Translations under genes and position numbers: made by a program
Shown: positions 12,871 through 26,300 of the stretch, one piece after another
Layout: the number at the start of each line of letters is the position of its first letter
Position numbering within the stretch: position 1 is the stretch's first letter
Assembly (NCBI GenBank): GCA_018806985.1
Contig: JADANN010000364.1
Coordinates: 6,193,001 to 6,257,000 of the forward strand
Source: Angiostrongylus vasorum
Taxonomy: Eukaryota; Nematoda; Chromadorea; Rhabditida; Metastrongylidae
Reading direction: 5' to 3'
Length of the DNA stretch: 64,000 bases
Notes under the pieces: model-generated
What the model was told of the DNA's origin: nothing
What the model saw: only the letters and a program-made list of their open reading frames with translations
Database searches by the model: none

Positions 12871-13254
12871 TAAATGAAATAAAAAAAATTTTAAAATCAC
12901 TGGACAGAAGGATTTGTTAGAGGAATTTGTTGGTTGTCAACTAGCTAGATGACCTTTCCTTTCTAAAAAAAACAAACGACTTAGGGGAAGAAAAAAAGTG
13001 AACGACATTTCTTTTCTTAAAAGATAGAAAACTGAGCAGAAGAGAAAAAGCAACTCTTGTTGAAGACGGTTTCATCAACCTGTACAAATAAAAAAATTCT
13101 GATCGTAATCGGATTTTTTCAGCTTTTTTCTTTTTCTGTTTGCATTCAGATTGCTTGATCTTTCATCCTGTTCGCACCATTACGGAGAAATGAACAAATT
13201 TGTCTAGCCATGACGATGACTGGTAGAGCTATGATGAAAATAGTTCAGATACAA

Positions 13255-13430
13255 TCACAATGACGCTGAGATATTTGCAAAACTCCGGACCGCAGGGAGT
13301 CTGCGGTGGAACGAACGCGCTATTACCCTTTAGCGGGCTAACGCGTTCACCACCACACTATGTGGGTCCTTCGTTTCGCCTGTCTCTCAGCTATTTCTAT
13401 CAATCAGTGCTACCAGCAATACTTAAGATA
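13255..13430 (-). repeat. SINE-E partial copy
   Basis: ctgagatatttgcaaaactccgg and acgaacgcgctattaccctt, with cgtttcgcctgtctctcagct at the 5' end of the unit. Confidence 0.7.
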
Positions 13431-14066
13431 GCTTAATGACTAAAACAAACCAATAAAGAAGAAAAGAAAAACGACGATGTGAGATGAAAATTTTAAGCCT
13501 CGTAATGAGGAAACACCGTTTTGTTCCGAAAATATTTTCGAAAGACTTTGTTGCACACTAATTTTTCTTTCTAAATAGCCTATACTGTAATCAGTAGTTA
13601 GTGGTTCACAGCAACAGGGACGAAGACACGCTGGATCGCTCACTGGTTCGTTCTCACTGACCTCAGCTACTTCCATCCCCGAAAATTGTTACCGGACTTG
13701 CTTAAGGGGGATATAAAACTTCTCTGATAGGTCAGTGGGTGGTCTAATGCTCCTATAGAGGCAAAAATGTGTTCATTCACCTCAACGAATCAAGTAGAAT
13801 GCGTGGTATCCTTCTATGGAATTGATCAACACCAACGCTCTATGTGTTTACTAAATCATAAAAAATGCATAGCATTATGTACTGTGTACTTACATAACTT
13901 GCATATCATTTAATGAAAGAGGAATCGATAAGACCTTGATTAAACTAATAACGTAGTGACGTGGATGCTCCTCATTGTAAATGGGTCAAGAGATCGATCA
14001 ATACATCCGATCAATATGCGTGAAATACTTAGTTACATGGAATACACGCAAATAAAGATCATTTAG

Positions 14067-14237
14067 TGTCGAAGAGTATTCGACGGACGGTAGCGTATTG
14101 TCACGAAGTGATCACAATCGAGTGGACAAGAATTCTGATGATTCTGATGACGATGGCAATTTTGACGATGACGGCGACATTGACTGGGACAATGAGAAAC
14201 CGCATCGTAAAAGAAACGATGCAACAATTTGCCCAAC
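14067..14237 (+). CDS. Candidate N-terminal acidic exon of the chloride-channel gene
   Basis: Acceptor atttag and donor gtaagt enclose an open 171-base exon. It encodes a very acidic cytoplasmic-type segment (a run containing SDDSDDDGNFDDDGDIDWD) followed by a basic patch KPHRKRN. Phase matches the 8180 exon upstream. It does not match the 17206 exon directly, so at least one further exon would be needed. It could instead belong to a different short gene. Confidence 0.45.
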
Positions 14238-14404
14238 GTAAGTCGTTTAAAAAACGGATGGTATAGAAAAAATTGATTTGAAAACGTAAAAAAACAAACC
14301 AAAAGAACCATAACGATGCTCAACACTTACCCCCACTATGATTTGCAAAAATGCGAAGCGCACGTCCACGGAGAGAAACACGGTTGGGACAATGGCAAAA
14401 TGAA

Positions 14405-14575
14405 GGGTCCGCATGGAGTGGTAGTGAACATGTTAGCCTCGGAAAAGGTAACATCATGTTCGATATCCACCGCAGACACTGCTGTCCGGAGTTTTGCTAA
14501 TACCTCAGCATTGTTGTGGTTATATTTCACATCATACCCTACTATGAAAAAAAAAGAATAGGCAGTTAATAAAAA
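14405..14575 (+). repeat. SINE-E partial copy
   Basis: gtccgcatggagtggtagtgaac, gatatccaccgcagacactgctg and gcattgttgtggttatatttcac in family order. It lies shortly after the 14067 candidate exon. Confidence 0.7.
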
Positions 14576-14760
14576 GTGATTACCTACAAACCAATTGGGA
14601 TTGAATTTCGTGTCCATAAGACACGGTTCAAATGATTTGCCCTTTTCATAGAATACCTTAATATCTTAACAGTTATTACTATAACAATAATAGTAACATG
14701 ATGGGTAACTCAGTATTGACATTGCACCATATCTATCCAGCATAACGTGAACTAATTTGG

Positions 14761-15095
14761 ATACTTTCTCGGATACTCGGAAAGCCCATCTTCACTGATT
14801 GTGTGGGACCTAGCATAATTTCCATTTTTCGGGAGTATTGCTGGTTCAGCCACCTTGGTTCTCTGCAGTCCCAAGGTCGGCCTAGTCAGAGTCGTCACCA
14901 CCACAAGCACTCGCCGCACTTATACTTTAGGGAGAGATTGGCCACTAGGGCGACTAGTTTGACGCCATGACGGTAGTGGATCTTGGTATAGGTTTGCTCT
15001 TAGCTGGGATTCCTAATGGAAACGCCAGGCTCTTCCTCAACTTGGGAAACTTTGCTGAGGTGATGAATACCTTCACTGTACATCGCACTACGAGA
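14761..15095 (+). repeat. Repeat C copy, 3'-truncated
   Basis: The family sequence runs from atactttctcggatactcgg to ctgtacatcgcact, missing the last ~50 bp. Confidence 0.8.
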
Positions 15096-15189
15096 AAGTC
15101 AAAAATACACTAGACTGCATTGATTTACTTATAGTACATGTCATCAGGTTGGATTGCAACCTTATGCTTCGAATTTTCCTCTTCGATAT

Positions 15190-15335
15190 TTTTCGAATCT
15201 GTGTGTGAGTTCGGATAACACTGAAGGTGTCGTGTTCTTCATGAAAGTGTTAAATGCTGGTCGAGTAGATTTCGCCTAGAATCCTTGGATAGCCGTTCCA
15301 AAAGGTTCCAACGTACACTGGAAAGCTGATCCCAA
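15190..15335 (-). repeat. SINE-A partial copy
   Basis: Minus-oriented body fragment with ttcatgaaagtgttaaatgctggtcgagt; the head is missing. Confidence 0.55.
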
Positions 15336-15614
15336 CTAAAGCCAATTTTTTCGGTTTCGGATGGGAAGGGGGGATTCAATGCTGTTCTAAGTTTTCACAG
15401 CGGTAGTTAGCGTCCTTAGTTGATGGGAACAAGCTCTTTGCAGAAACGTTGGTATCGGTATCAGGCTGCTAACATTGGATAGATGAGAGACTTGTTTGAC
15501 CCATGTATTACACACAGAAGGAATTTTCAATAGCTGCGTATTGCATAGGAAGAGAAACACTTATACTCTGTATTTACCAGTCGCAGTGCGAGCAATTTCA
15601 AGGTTAAAAATAAA

Positions 15615-15875
15615 AATGGGTAAAGCTCTCGGCGTTGATCAATCCTTGAGGGATACGTCATGCACTCTACTTCATTAAGCATCTTTGGAGGTGATTGAAT
15701 GCATATCTGGGCTTTACAATGACTCACGGTGGCCTACCGATGTATCGAGCCAGTGTTTGCCGACCCTGGAGGGAGGGAAGGCTTGGTGGGCCATGGGCGC
15801 GGCTACCGATTCCATGTGTATGTTGCAGGGCGCATCCGACCACTGCCCCACACACGCCCTTAATTTATTAATTTC
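15615..15875 (-). repeat. SINE-B copy
   Basis: Starts gtaaagctctcggcgttgatcaatcc and ends at ccactgccccacacacgcc, the reverse of the tRNA-like head. Confidence 0.8.
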
Positions 15876-16339
15876 AAGGTTAACAGAAAAAAATTAAGTG
15901 ACTTTATTAGTGCACGGAATCACAACGTGGCAAACACGAACTCATTGTGATCAATTAACACAATAGGTGTGAAGAAGAACTAATGCTAAAACTAGTGAAT
16001 GAACTGAAACACGCGAGCTCATGGGCAATATGATATCATTGGCCATAATATGACGTCATCGGTAACAAATATGACCTTACCTGTGCGGAATAGTGTCATC
16101 GACGAATATCTGCACTCATATTGATTACACCAAAAGAGGCTTTTTGGTGACTTTACCAAAAGACAGTACGATTAATGAAAAATTTATGAGAACCTTAGCC
16201 TTGATTCCGAACTTTTTCGCACCAGAATACGACATGGTACTTATGACGAAGCTTTCAAAAAACTTTCTCTGGCGAGAAATTTTTGCATTGCATAACTAGT
16301 GCTTTTTCTTATACCGGAAACTACTGTTGGTCTACTCGG

Positions 16340-16530
16340 TCACGGTCTCCCCGTCGCTCTCCTTCTCTCCCTCTGTCTCTCCCTTCTCTTGTTTCTTTCT
16401 TCCTCTCCTTTCTTCTTTGCATCTTTTTTCTCATTTCTTCCTTCTCTCATCTCTTTCTTTCCTCTTTTCTCCTTCTTCATCCCCTCTCTAACCCTCCATC
16501 TCCGTTTCCCTCGTCTTGTCATTCCATATT
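16340..16530 (+). repeat. Polypyrimidine-rich stretch
   Basis: About 190 bp of mostly C/T (cttctctccctctgtctctccc type) lie immediately upstream of a repeat-C copy. They create an artefactual 226-codon frame that runs into the repeat. Confidence 0.85.
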
Positions 16531-16581
16531 TAGCTCTATATTCATCTATCCATCTATGTATCTACGACTATTTTATGCTTC

Positions 16582-16950
16582 GATACTTACTTGGATACTC
16601 AGATGACGCATCGTCACTGGTTGTGTGGGCCGTAGTAAAATTTCCATACCTTCGGAGTTTGGTTCCCTTAGCCATTGTGGTTCTCTGGAGTCCCGAGGTC
16701 AACCTAGCCAAGCTTACCCAGGTCGTCACGATCAGGGTCAGTCGCCACACTTGCGGATCAGATGGAGAATTACCACCATGCCACTACTTTGACACCAGGA
16801 CAGTGGTGATTCCTGGTATTGGCGCACTCTTAGCTAGGTATCCGGATGAGAACGTCGGACTCCTTCTCGGCTTGAGGGATCGTGCTGTGCATGAACAGCC
16901 ACTGTATATCCCGAACCCAGGAACACCTCCCAGGCACGTCGAGAGGATTT
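16582..16950 (+). repeat. Repeat C copy
   Basis: The family sequence runs from atacttacttggatactcag to ggaacacctcccaggcacg, preceded by a polypyrimidine stretch. Confidence 0.8.
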
Positions 16951-17205
16951 CAGGAAATAAAGATAGCAAAGCCTGCTAGGTTTACCTTTTAAATTTTACT
17001 TTAGGCATTTGTAATGTTCTTCTCTGTTATGTGAAAAAGAAATATTGAAATATAAGTAAAAAGATATTATGATGTTCCGCATATACTTTGTTTGCACTCA
17101 GAGATACCAAAAATTCCTATAACCATACATACATAAATATATGCATAGCACACATTATCCTCACGTACTCAAATTTCTATCACTTTATCGTCAGTTTCGT
17201 ATTAG

Positions 17206-17335
17206 AAATTCTCCTCAATAATTGACCATCTCATTCCATCTGGTACTGTTTCTGGAGTTTCGAAATATGGAGTGCAGCGTCGGTTTATTTCCCATTTGGG
17301 CCACCCTGACCGACAGCTCCATTGTTTCCACTCAG
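17206..17335 (+). CDS. clh: clh exon: cytoplasmic segment before helix B
   Basis: Acceptor tattag, donor gtgagc. It encodes about 43 residues including [20 protein letters not shown]. Its one leftover base (G) joins the GG of the next exon to make glycine, so the phase fits. An in-frame TAG lies immediately upstream, so the exon cannot extend left. Confidence 0.65.
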
Positions 17336-20300
17336 GTGAGCAGATAGGGGTAATTTGAAACCAGAAATCACCGTCCTACAAGAGCAAACTACTCACATGA
17401 AAGGAAATATCCCTCCAACACAAAGCGGCATAAATTCCCTGGCTCGAAAGAGATGAGTCAGATTCACTGCTGTCAGCCTAAATAAGTCGACGATTAAAGA
17501 TATAAAGGCTATTATAGGTGAGAGCTGTTCAAGGGCTTGAAAAGAAGTCGCTTACTAGAATGATGTAACATGACTGAAGAATTAACAATCTGCTTCATGA
17601 CAGTTACTGTTCGTAAACTTTGTAAGTATATTTTCTCCACGCCGGAGTGGAACTTTGAAATAGAGCTTTCTATCCGATTTTTAGACAAAACCTATGCTGT
17701 TCTCAAACCTTACCGTCTGTCAAATTCGTCGAAGTTTACTTTTAAGTGATTGAATATTTGCGTCGCTCTTTCGCTTAATATAACGACCTCATTTATTGGA
17801 AGAACCATATAGCTGGCTTGTAGACATTCTTAACTTATCATCCCGAACTGTGCAGTAGCTTTCTACCATGATAATCAGTTTTTCTTCTTTCACATTCTCC
17901 ACTATATCACTTAGAAATAAAAGATATCGTTCTCGACGCTGGTATCCACTTTTGACGGATATATACAACATCAGAGCAGTGGAAGACGAATTTCCCACAT
18001 GGAGAGATACAATTCTATTCTAAAGCTGTTGATGAGGTATAAACAGTGTTCATGTCGTAACCATACAAAGATACTGAGCGCATTCTACCATTTTAATCCG
18101 TTGATGAAATACCGATCCTGTCACAAACCCTCAGTCAGACACCATTCTCATCACACTCTGAAAACAAACACTGTGTTTAAAAGTCCATCAACGTGCAATT
18201 ACCTTACAGAGAACCGAAATTGAAAAAAGTGAGACCGTTCCAATAGACGCCCAATGAAGCTTACTTGCCCCAAAGGTGACAGCAGATGTCCTATTTTTGT
18301 AAAAATTTTGTAAATCCTATTTTTACACAACGGTAGCAGGTGATACGGTTTTTGTTTCGCTCTTAAATAGTAGGTTTCATCTTTTCTTTTCTTTTTTCTC
18401 CAACAGTGTTTCTTGAGTGCTTTCCTAAATAACTCTGATGATTCAGCAATTAAATAGAACTCCACCACTAATATTCTTTTTTTACGCTTATTTGCGTGGT
18501 TCTTATAGTGCCACGGTCAGAGGTGAAAAAAATCTCGTCGTTGACTTATCCTGTGCCATGAATTCGACTTAATCAAGCATCGTTGGAAGTGAATGAATGC
18601 AAATCTGGCCTTTACAATGATTTGCTATGGCCTACCGAACTATCGAGTCAGTGCTGCTATCCTCGCAGACAAGCCTGGTGCCTTGGCGAGCCCAGGGCAC
18701 GGGAATCGACATCATGCGCATTACAGGGGCTACAGTGCCTCGACCACTGTGCTAAGCGTTTCCCATGGTGGGAGATACCCTTCAATATCCCTTGGATTCG
18801 TCTTTCGTTCGATCCGGCACCAGACTAAGCATGCCTTCCTTCCTACTCGGATCGGCAATTTAGTGCAATACTTGTTTTCGAGGATGTTAGCACCTACTCG
18901 ATACATTGGCACGCCACCGCGAGTCATTGTACTGACCAGATATGTATTTTCGTTCAGCTCGTGAATGGTAGAAATGAAGTGGAACACAACACGCATACCT
19001 CTGGATTGGTCAATGCCGAAAGCTTTATAACCTACTCCCTTTCAATGATATGAAAGTCTTGATCTAAAAAATACTAAGTACATCTTTGTTCTAGATGCGA
19101 TAGATGCCTGAGAAGTGTGTACACGGCTGTCGATGTTCGTATTATCACGTTTTGTTAATGTTTAGGGCAATACCGAAATGTGGTGCATTTCTTCGTGGAG
19201 GATTGGTTCTTGTCTGCAATGCTCGGCATCATCACTGCAATACTGTCCATATCAACCGATGTAGCCATTGAGTATCTTCTTCACTGTGAGTAGCATTTCA
19301 GTTCAAAATCATTTTAATGCTCACTCATTTTTCTGATATGATAACGACCAACGACTCAAAACTACCGAGGAACTACGAACTTTGCATTACCGTTTATTAT
19401 TAAGTGTACAAAATGGCCCTTCAGATTTTATTTCTTCTATTTTGATCTACTCTCGATTAACTATCAAATGAATCTACACAGTGTGGTAAAAAAAAATCCT
19501 CGTGACCCACTTCACTGGTAATGGTCACTATGTTGTCCATAGTGTCCAAATTGCGCCGCTACGTATAGGCACATTCGGCCCGTCCTCACTGGTTGTGCGG
19601 GCCCCAGCATAATCACCATTTTCTGGAGATTTGATGGTTAAACCATTGTGGTTCCCTGGAATCCCGAGGTCAGCCTAGCCAAATTCTGCCCCAGGTCTTC
19701 ACCACCACAGGCAGTCGCAGCCCTTGTGGATCAGAGAGATTTGCCACCATGCGACTTTGATACCAGGACGATGGTGGATAATGGTATTGGTTCACTCTTA
19801 GCTAGGCTTCCTGATGGAAACGCCGGACTCCTTCTCAGCTTGGAAGACCATGCCGAGGGACGAATCCCATCGCTGTGCATCGCAGTCCGACACCCAGGAA
19901 CACTTCGCGGCCACGATGAGGCGGTAAACCGTTGGGAGGACAAGCAATATAGTGCCCATGATGTCGCAAATGAGTTGACGTTGTCTTCCTTCTTCTAATT
20001 CTGTAGAGCACTGGTCCGACACATCGGTAGGCCACCGCGAGTTATGGTAAAGGCCACATATGCATTCAATCACCTCCAAGCGATGCTTAACGAAGTCGCA
20101 TACATGACTCATCCTTCAGGGGATTGGTCAATGCCGAGACCTTTATCCTTTTTATTCTTACATATTAGATATGCGACATCACTTGATGCTATTGTGATGT
20201 TGTTGAGATAACGCGCTCGGATTTGAAGACTTCAATTGCGCTTGTCCACCTGTCTGTTTGTTCTACCAGCCCAACCTAAGGTGAACACATATGCTCTGTG

Positions 20301-23300
20301 CAGATGTTTAATTTCCCCAATTTGATGGGTGCTGGCATCGCACTCTATGCTTGGATTAAATCACAATGTTGAAATATTAAAAACCATTGCTCTGTTTGCT
20401 TAGTCGCATGTGGAGACCTTTCCGCTTTAAACAAATGAAACGTATCGATGAATGGAAAGGGTATATTTTGTAAAAGGAAGACATCATTTTATGATAAGAC
20501 TTATACGATAACTAGTTAAGTGGCTTCCTTTTTCTTCTGGACTCAAATAAAAGTACTATCCTGTGAAATGTTTCAAATACCTCGATTCTCCGATGGTTCA
20601 GTGATCCCTCATAAGAAGCCCATGGCAGCCCCGTTTCTTGTCGTCGCTGTTGTCGTTCGCGGTACTTGTCTGTTTGTGTCTGAGCACGGTGACAGTGTTG
20701 ATGTCGAGTATGCGAGTATCACACTGTGCTTTGCAAATGCTTTGCTGCTGCATATAGAACTATTTAGTGTGAGTCACTCACAAGCATGAATACCGTAGTT
20801 GTTTGCTTTAGATAGGGTATCGTCTTGAAGTCCACACTACTGCTCTTTTCGTACGCCTTCGTCAATTCCTCTTGCTACATAATTGGCCTGTTTTTTGGCT
20901 TCCGACATTTATTCGTTGAATCTCGAATGTAAGATGTTCCATGTAAGATAAGTAAGTTGACCAACATTAAACGATGAACTATTTGAAACGCTTATTGATT
21001 ACAAACAACAAAAAAATCGAATCTTGGAGGTCGTCTTTTATTTCTTCCATTATAGGTGAATGGTTTTTCTTGAACAGTGGTCTTTAGTCGAGTTCATGAA
21101 ACAAAGCGAGCGCGAAGAACGGCCGAAAACTAAGAGTGTTAGCATAGAAGTTGCATAAACGATGCAGTGGATAGTGTTCATTGCTACTGTTTAGCCTTGA
21201 GTTTAATACATCTACAGCCTTTTGCAGCTCGAGTAAATCGATGTACAAACAAATATCACAAAATTACAAGAGTAGACCGGCAATTATGTGCCGAGAGAGA
21301 AAGGACATACTACGTGTGGCATCGAATCAATGAGCGAAGAATCAAGCCAAGCACAAAAAGCTGCGTGGAGTCCAGCTTTATTCGAACTTTGCTCAAAACC
21401 CCCGTAACCTGCTCACATGTAGGCTGGGCGAGATTTTGAAGTTTTTCCTCTTTGCAAATATTTCTTGCCAATTCTTTGAAGGAGGCTATAGTGAGCTTTC
21501 GGTTATAGCAATTATAATGAGGGTAACTCTCACGTCCGACTTTCTATTAACCTCGGCATTGATCGAGTAATTCTTCGTATTCTTGTTGAGCAAACACGAG
21601 GTGTTATTTTTATTCTTTATTCACGAACAAGCTGACGTTTCGGCGGATTTCGCCTTCCTCAAAGCCTGGAAAGGTCAAGTTGACAGCAATCTATTCTGCC
21701 AAACACCTCCATAACCATACAGAGAAAACACTGAACCAAGATTTTAATCGCATTGAACACAGCTTTGCACACTCACCGCTTTCTATGCGGCTTCCACTGA
21801 AGTATGTCGCGTGGAGACCAACCGCACAGAGTTTACATGCGTAATATGAACCTCCATCAAAATAAATTTTGAGCTGTGTTCAATGTGATTGAAATCTTGG
21901 TTCAGCGTTTTCTCTGTTTGGTTATGGAGGTGTTTGGCCGAATAGATTGCTGTCAACTTGACCTTTTCAGGCTCTGAGGAAGGCGAAATCCGCCGAAACG
22001 TCAGCTTGTTCGTGAATAAGGAAATAAAATAACACCTCGTGTTTGCTCAACAAGGATACGAAGAATTATAATGAGGGTTTTGTTATAAAGCTATATTTAT
22101 TGCTGCATGGTTTCGAATATTCGCCACGATGCTCACTGAATAATCAGTTGCAATAGAAAGGAAATATAAACAGTTAACTACGTTTGATTTAGTCCAACTT
22201 AGACTTAGCAGATGTTCATTTCTTCGCGACAACAATTCTTATAAATTTCTACACTGAGCACAAGCTGAAGTAGTTTTAAACAAGTTTGGATCTAAAAATT
22301 CGATTTTAGTTCGTCTTCTTCTCTATGGGTTGGCTAACGCCCACCATATTTATGCTGGATTTGTTACATGGGTCCTTTTCGTCACGGTACTTGTCACATG
22401 CGCTTCTTTAGTTTGCCATGCACTCGGCAAACAAGCAGTCGGTGAGTGTCCCACGAGCATGGCAAAATTTCTGAAAGTGATTCCACTCGCTTATTTGCTT
22501 TTTGAATTTGTTTAACCCCTCGTTTTATTTTTTGCTGATTTTTGCTATTTTTTTAATCAAGACCACGATACTCGAATCAGCACCGAGCTCGCCAAGCCTC
22601 CCATCCCTCCGCGGACGGGGAGGACGGGGAGTAGGCACCAGAGTTCCCTGTAATCGGCTTACTCACTCCAGTCCATATGGAAACGAATGGGTTTTATGGT
22701 CTTTAAAATTTAGGCCTTTACCGTTCTAGAGTATTTTACCTTGTTTACTTGGACTTTTAAATTCTAATGACTCTTATTTCAGTGGGGTCTCCACAATGTG
22801 CTGAGATATGCTAGTTTAAACTTTAAAGGCGCAATTTTCGCTTACGTACGCATTGAAATCAAAGAGCGTCATAGGTCATGTGCCAATCATGAAATTTACA
22901 AAACTAACGATCCAATGTCACTTCACTGTCCTAAAAAAAAAGTCTACGTTTAACGAACTGGTCTCTATCATATGTGGATCTGGATGCAGCTACTCTCAAA
23001 AACGCATGCTCTTCTTCAAAACAAAAAAAAACGATCAAAGACAGGAAATGGTCTTGTGGCAACTGCTGTGTTAATACTTCATCACTCATGATAGCTTAAT
23101 GCCTCATCAGAGTGTCAAACTGCGATATACAGCTGCGGTTGCTTTCCGCAGCAGGGTTCCGTCTGGTAAAAAAGAATTCGACATTTCTATCCCAATGTCA
23201 GAATTTGCCCCTATTCGGGAAGCAGCCTAGTAGCACATTACTAGACCTCCTCACAATCCACAAGTGCCGCCGAATGCATAGTGGTGATTTGGGAAAACGT

Positions 23301-26300
23301 TAACACGGCTACCTCGGTGTTCCTATTTTTTCATTCCATAGAGAAAAATGTACATGGGAACTATATAATGTTCTTTGCTGTAGTTTTCTATAGGAATGCA
23401 ATTTCCTACTCTATCAATTTGTTGAACTATGGACCTGGTACGGTAGAAGACAATAAATTTCTTATCGCAGCGTGATTTCAGAATTGTGTGCGATAAGAAA
23501 CCGGGCTAATTGCGGTTTCTTTTCTATTTCTTTTTTTTCGTCAAAACCCCAAGGCCTCAAAAATATGGTTGAGTATCACACTGTATAATTGAGTCCATAA
23601 ATAACTCTTGACATGTGGCACTCATTTCGCCAACCAATTAAGTTCTCAACTTTTCCGTAGTTCTGATTCGTTTAATAAAGGCTAACGAACGCTTAAAGAG
23701 GTCAGTGCCGACAAAGAACAAAAATTCGAATAATTGAAACACCTTGGGTCTTAACGCCTGACATGGTTTAGATATAGCGCAGTTGATATGAAAGTCAGGA
23801 CCTCTATCAAGCTCGAACTGCCGAATGTCCGCTCGCTCTGATTTTTTACTATTTGGAATAAAGACTATTAGAATCCACAGATTTTTGACTATAAGACACA
23901 AGTTATCCTATTCTACCAAGGTGAAATTCTAATTTCCTCGAACCTATGGAAGTTATTTCTTTCATGTCTTTGATTAATCGTTTGTACTTCCAATATGGAA
24001 GCTACTAAACAACCAGGATTTAATCCAGCAGGGCACAACAGTGTTTGCCGATTTGCCTTTTATGTTAGTAGCAACCGTTCTTGCGTTGGAGGTTCTAAGC
24101 CTTCAAGTCACTTTTTTCAGTTTATGGTGAATTTTAGTCCTAGACATGTTCAAAATTGGTGGAGTACTGAATAGATTACATATACGATAGATGCGATAGA
24201 ATAAAAATCTCTTTTATAAATCCACTAGACTATGCAGTTATAAGCCTCACACATACTCTAATGATTGGGAAATCATTGTCTGTTGTCATACACTGGTTCC
24301 CGGCGTTTTACTCTAAAGGCTTAATTAATTAGTTGTTTTCCAACAGTTGGATCACTGTTGTTTGAAGGGGGAATGCCTAGAGGAAATAGGGTAATGCTAT
24401 CATTGTAAAGTAAGCAAAAAAAAACGGCGAATTTGGTTACTTATGAGTTATAAATAGCATATAACATGCCTATTACGATGTTTTGCTCGTTTTTGCAGTT
24501 TTCCGGATCACATGTTGTTTCGTCCTCAGTAGACAATCCAGTCTTGGTCATAAATAGAACGGCGCAAGTAGTTCAGATACAAAAAACATCTTGACTTATC
24601 AGTCTATTGATTTGTGAAATCACAAATCGCCAGGTCGAGTGCGTATTTGCTGAAATGATAGAACTTTAACACCTTATTGGATTCTTAGGTTCTCCATTTT
24701 CATGTATAGCACAGTGGCTAGTGATGGCTTCCATCAGTAAGCAAAGGCGCTAATTCTACCCCTTTTACCCAACGCTCTCCTCCATTCCACTATGGGAACT
24801 CCTTGGCCCTCCTATCACCAAGGTTACAAGGAGAACCGTCTCGAGAAGCATTCTACGGTATTCATAAAGACGAAGAAATCCTCAAGCAGCAGCCTAAACA
24901 ATACGGAAAGTGTTTGAAGAACTTTGTGGATTATGCACTCGTGGAAAACGAATCGAATGCAGGAAATGCTAGGATCCGAACAATAGATGTGAAGATAAAT
25001 GCAAATGAAGAAACTGTTCTTCACTTCTGTCATTTTTTTGAAAGTGGCTATCATTGTCCTTTTTTTAGTGTGCAAGCCTGAATGACCAGGCGTAATGCTA
25101 ATCCTTCGAAAGAGAGCCAGCGTTAAAAAAAAGCATAGAGTCTCTTGTATGACGTTTACATGATTGTATGGATGTGTATATCACTTTATTACAAAAAGAA
25201 ACGTAGATTTAGGGATGGTTTATATTAAAAGATGCTCTTACCTTTCATGTCACCTTACGCGAGCGTTTGTAGTTCTCGGCACTTTCAGCGAGTAAATAAA
25301 CCTACCAAGAAACGTTCCATGGTTTTCCAGAAATACATATTAGGTTTTGAGAGATGACATCATTACCGAACACTGTTATTCCAAGCATCGGTACAAGGTT
25401 CTAGCTGGGAAAGAAAATCCTTTCATCCTTTCTCTGTGGTCCATTCTTTGAATTTTAGGTTCGGGTATTCCTGAAGTGAAGGTGATCATGCATGGCTTCG
25501 TCCTCCGTAATTACCTAACACTGAAAACATTAGTCGCTAAGATCGTTGGGTTGACGTTAACACTTGGATCTGGAATGCCTGTGGGAAAAGAGGTGAAAAG
25601 TTTTTGCTTATAAAGGACTTCATTTTTACACTAATGGTTTGACAACAAAGAACTGGTGAATGTGAGAGCAACGATTAAGAACAGCTCACATATTCAAATT
25701 AAGTGGGAAATTCATGGTTACTTGTTTCAACGTACACCATAGAGATTAGTTCATTACTTAGTTTTATGTATTGTCGACGGTCATGTGTTATATGAGGCCG
25801 GGTGGTGAAATGCGTTCCTCATCAACTGATTAGTAGTTTTTTTCCTTGTGTACTAGCTTATCCAATGAGAAGTTGCTTCTCTGTTCTCTTACTCTCCTTA
25901 CGTGCTCAACAGATGAGTTTCCTAATTTTTGTATTATGTTCATTACTGGCTATCTGTGACTCAGACCGTACGGTAGCGCAACTGTAATTAAATCTTCATT
26001 TCTTGGGAATACAAGTTTGACGTCGATTAATCACTACTGACATCAGCCATTATGGTGCAATTCCCTACTATCAATGTTATAGCCACGGTGATTAAAGTGT
26101 TGCATCGTGTCAATGTCAACACCTTACTGGCTGGTATCTATTAAAGCTTCATATAAACACTTAGTATTCATGGCTTTAGGTCTTCTTACACGGTGATTTT
26201 CAAGAATATTTTTCACTGGAGGCACAAAAGCTCGTAATGGAGTGCCCCAGGTCATCATCAGAAGCAGTCACCGGCTGTTGTAGATTAGAAGGATACTTAC

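Noticed and set aside
16299..16979. 226-codon plus-strand frame with Leu/Ser/Phe-rich start
   Set aside because: It is a polypyrimidine stretch running into a repeat-C copy, with no family features and a frame not conserved in other repeat-C copies.
17102..17190. Possible additional clh exon after cactcag that would accept the phase of the 14067 exon
   Set aside because: Its only donor leaves an impossibly short 16-base intron before 17206, and read-through is in the wrong frame.
20520..20789. 89-codon plus-strand frame with a hydrophobic middle
   Set aside because: It lies within a clh intron and shows no CLC similarity, splice-compatible boundaries or family motif.
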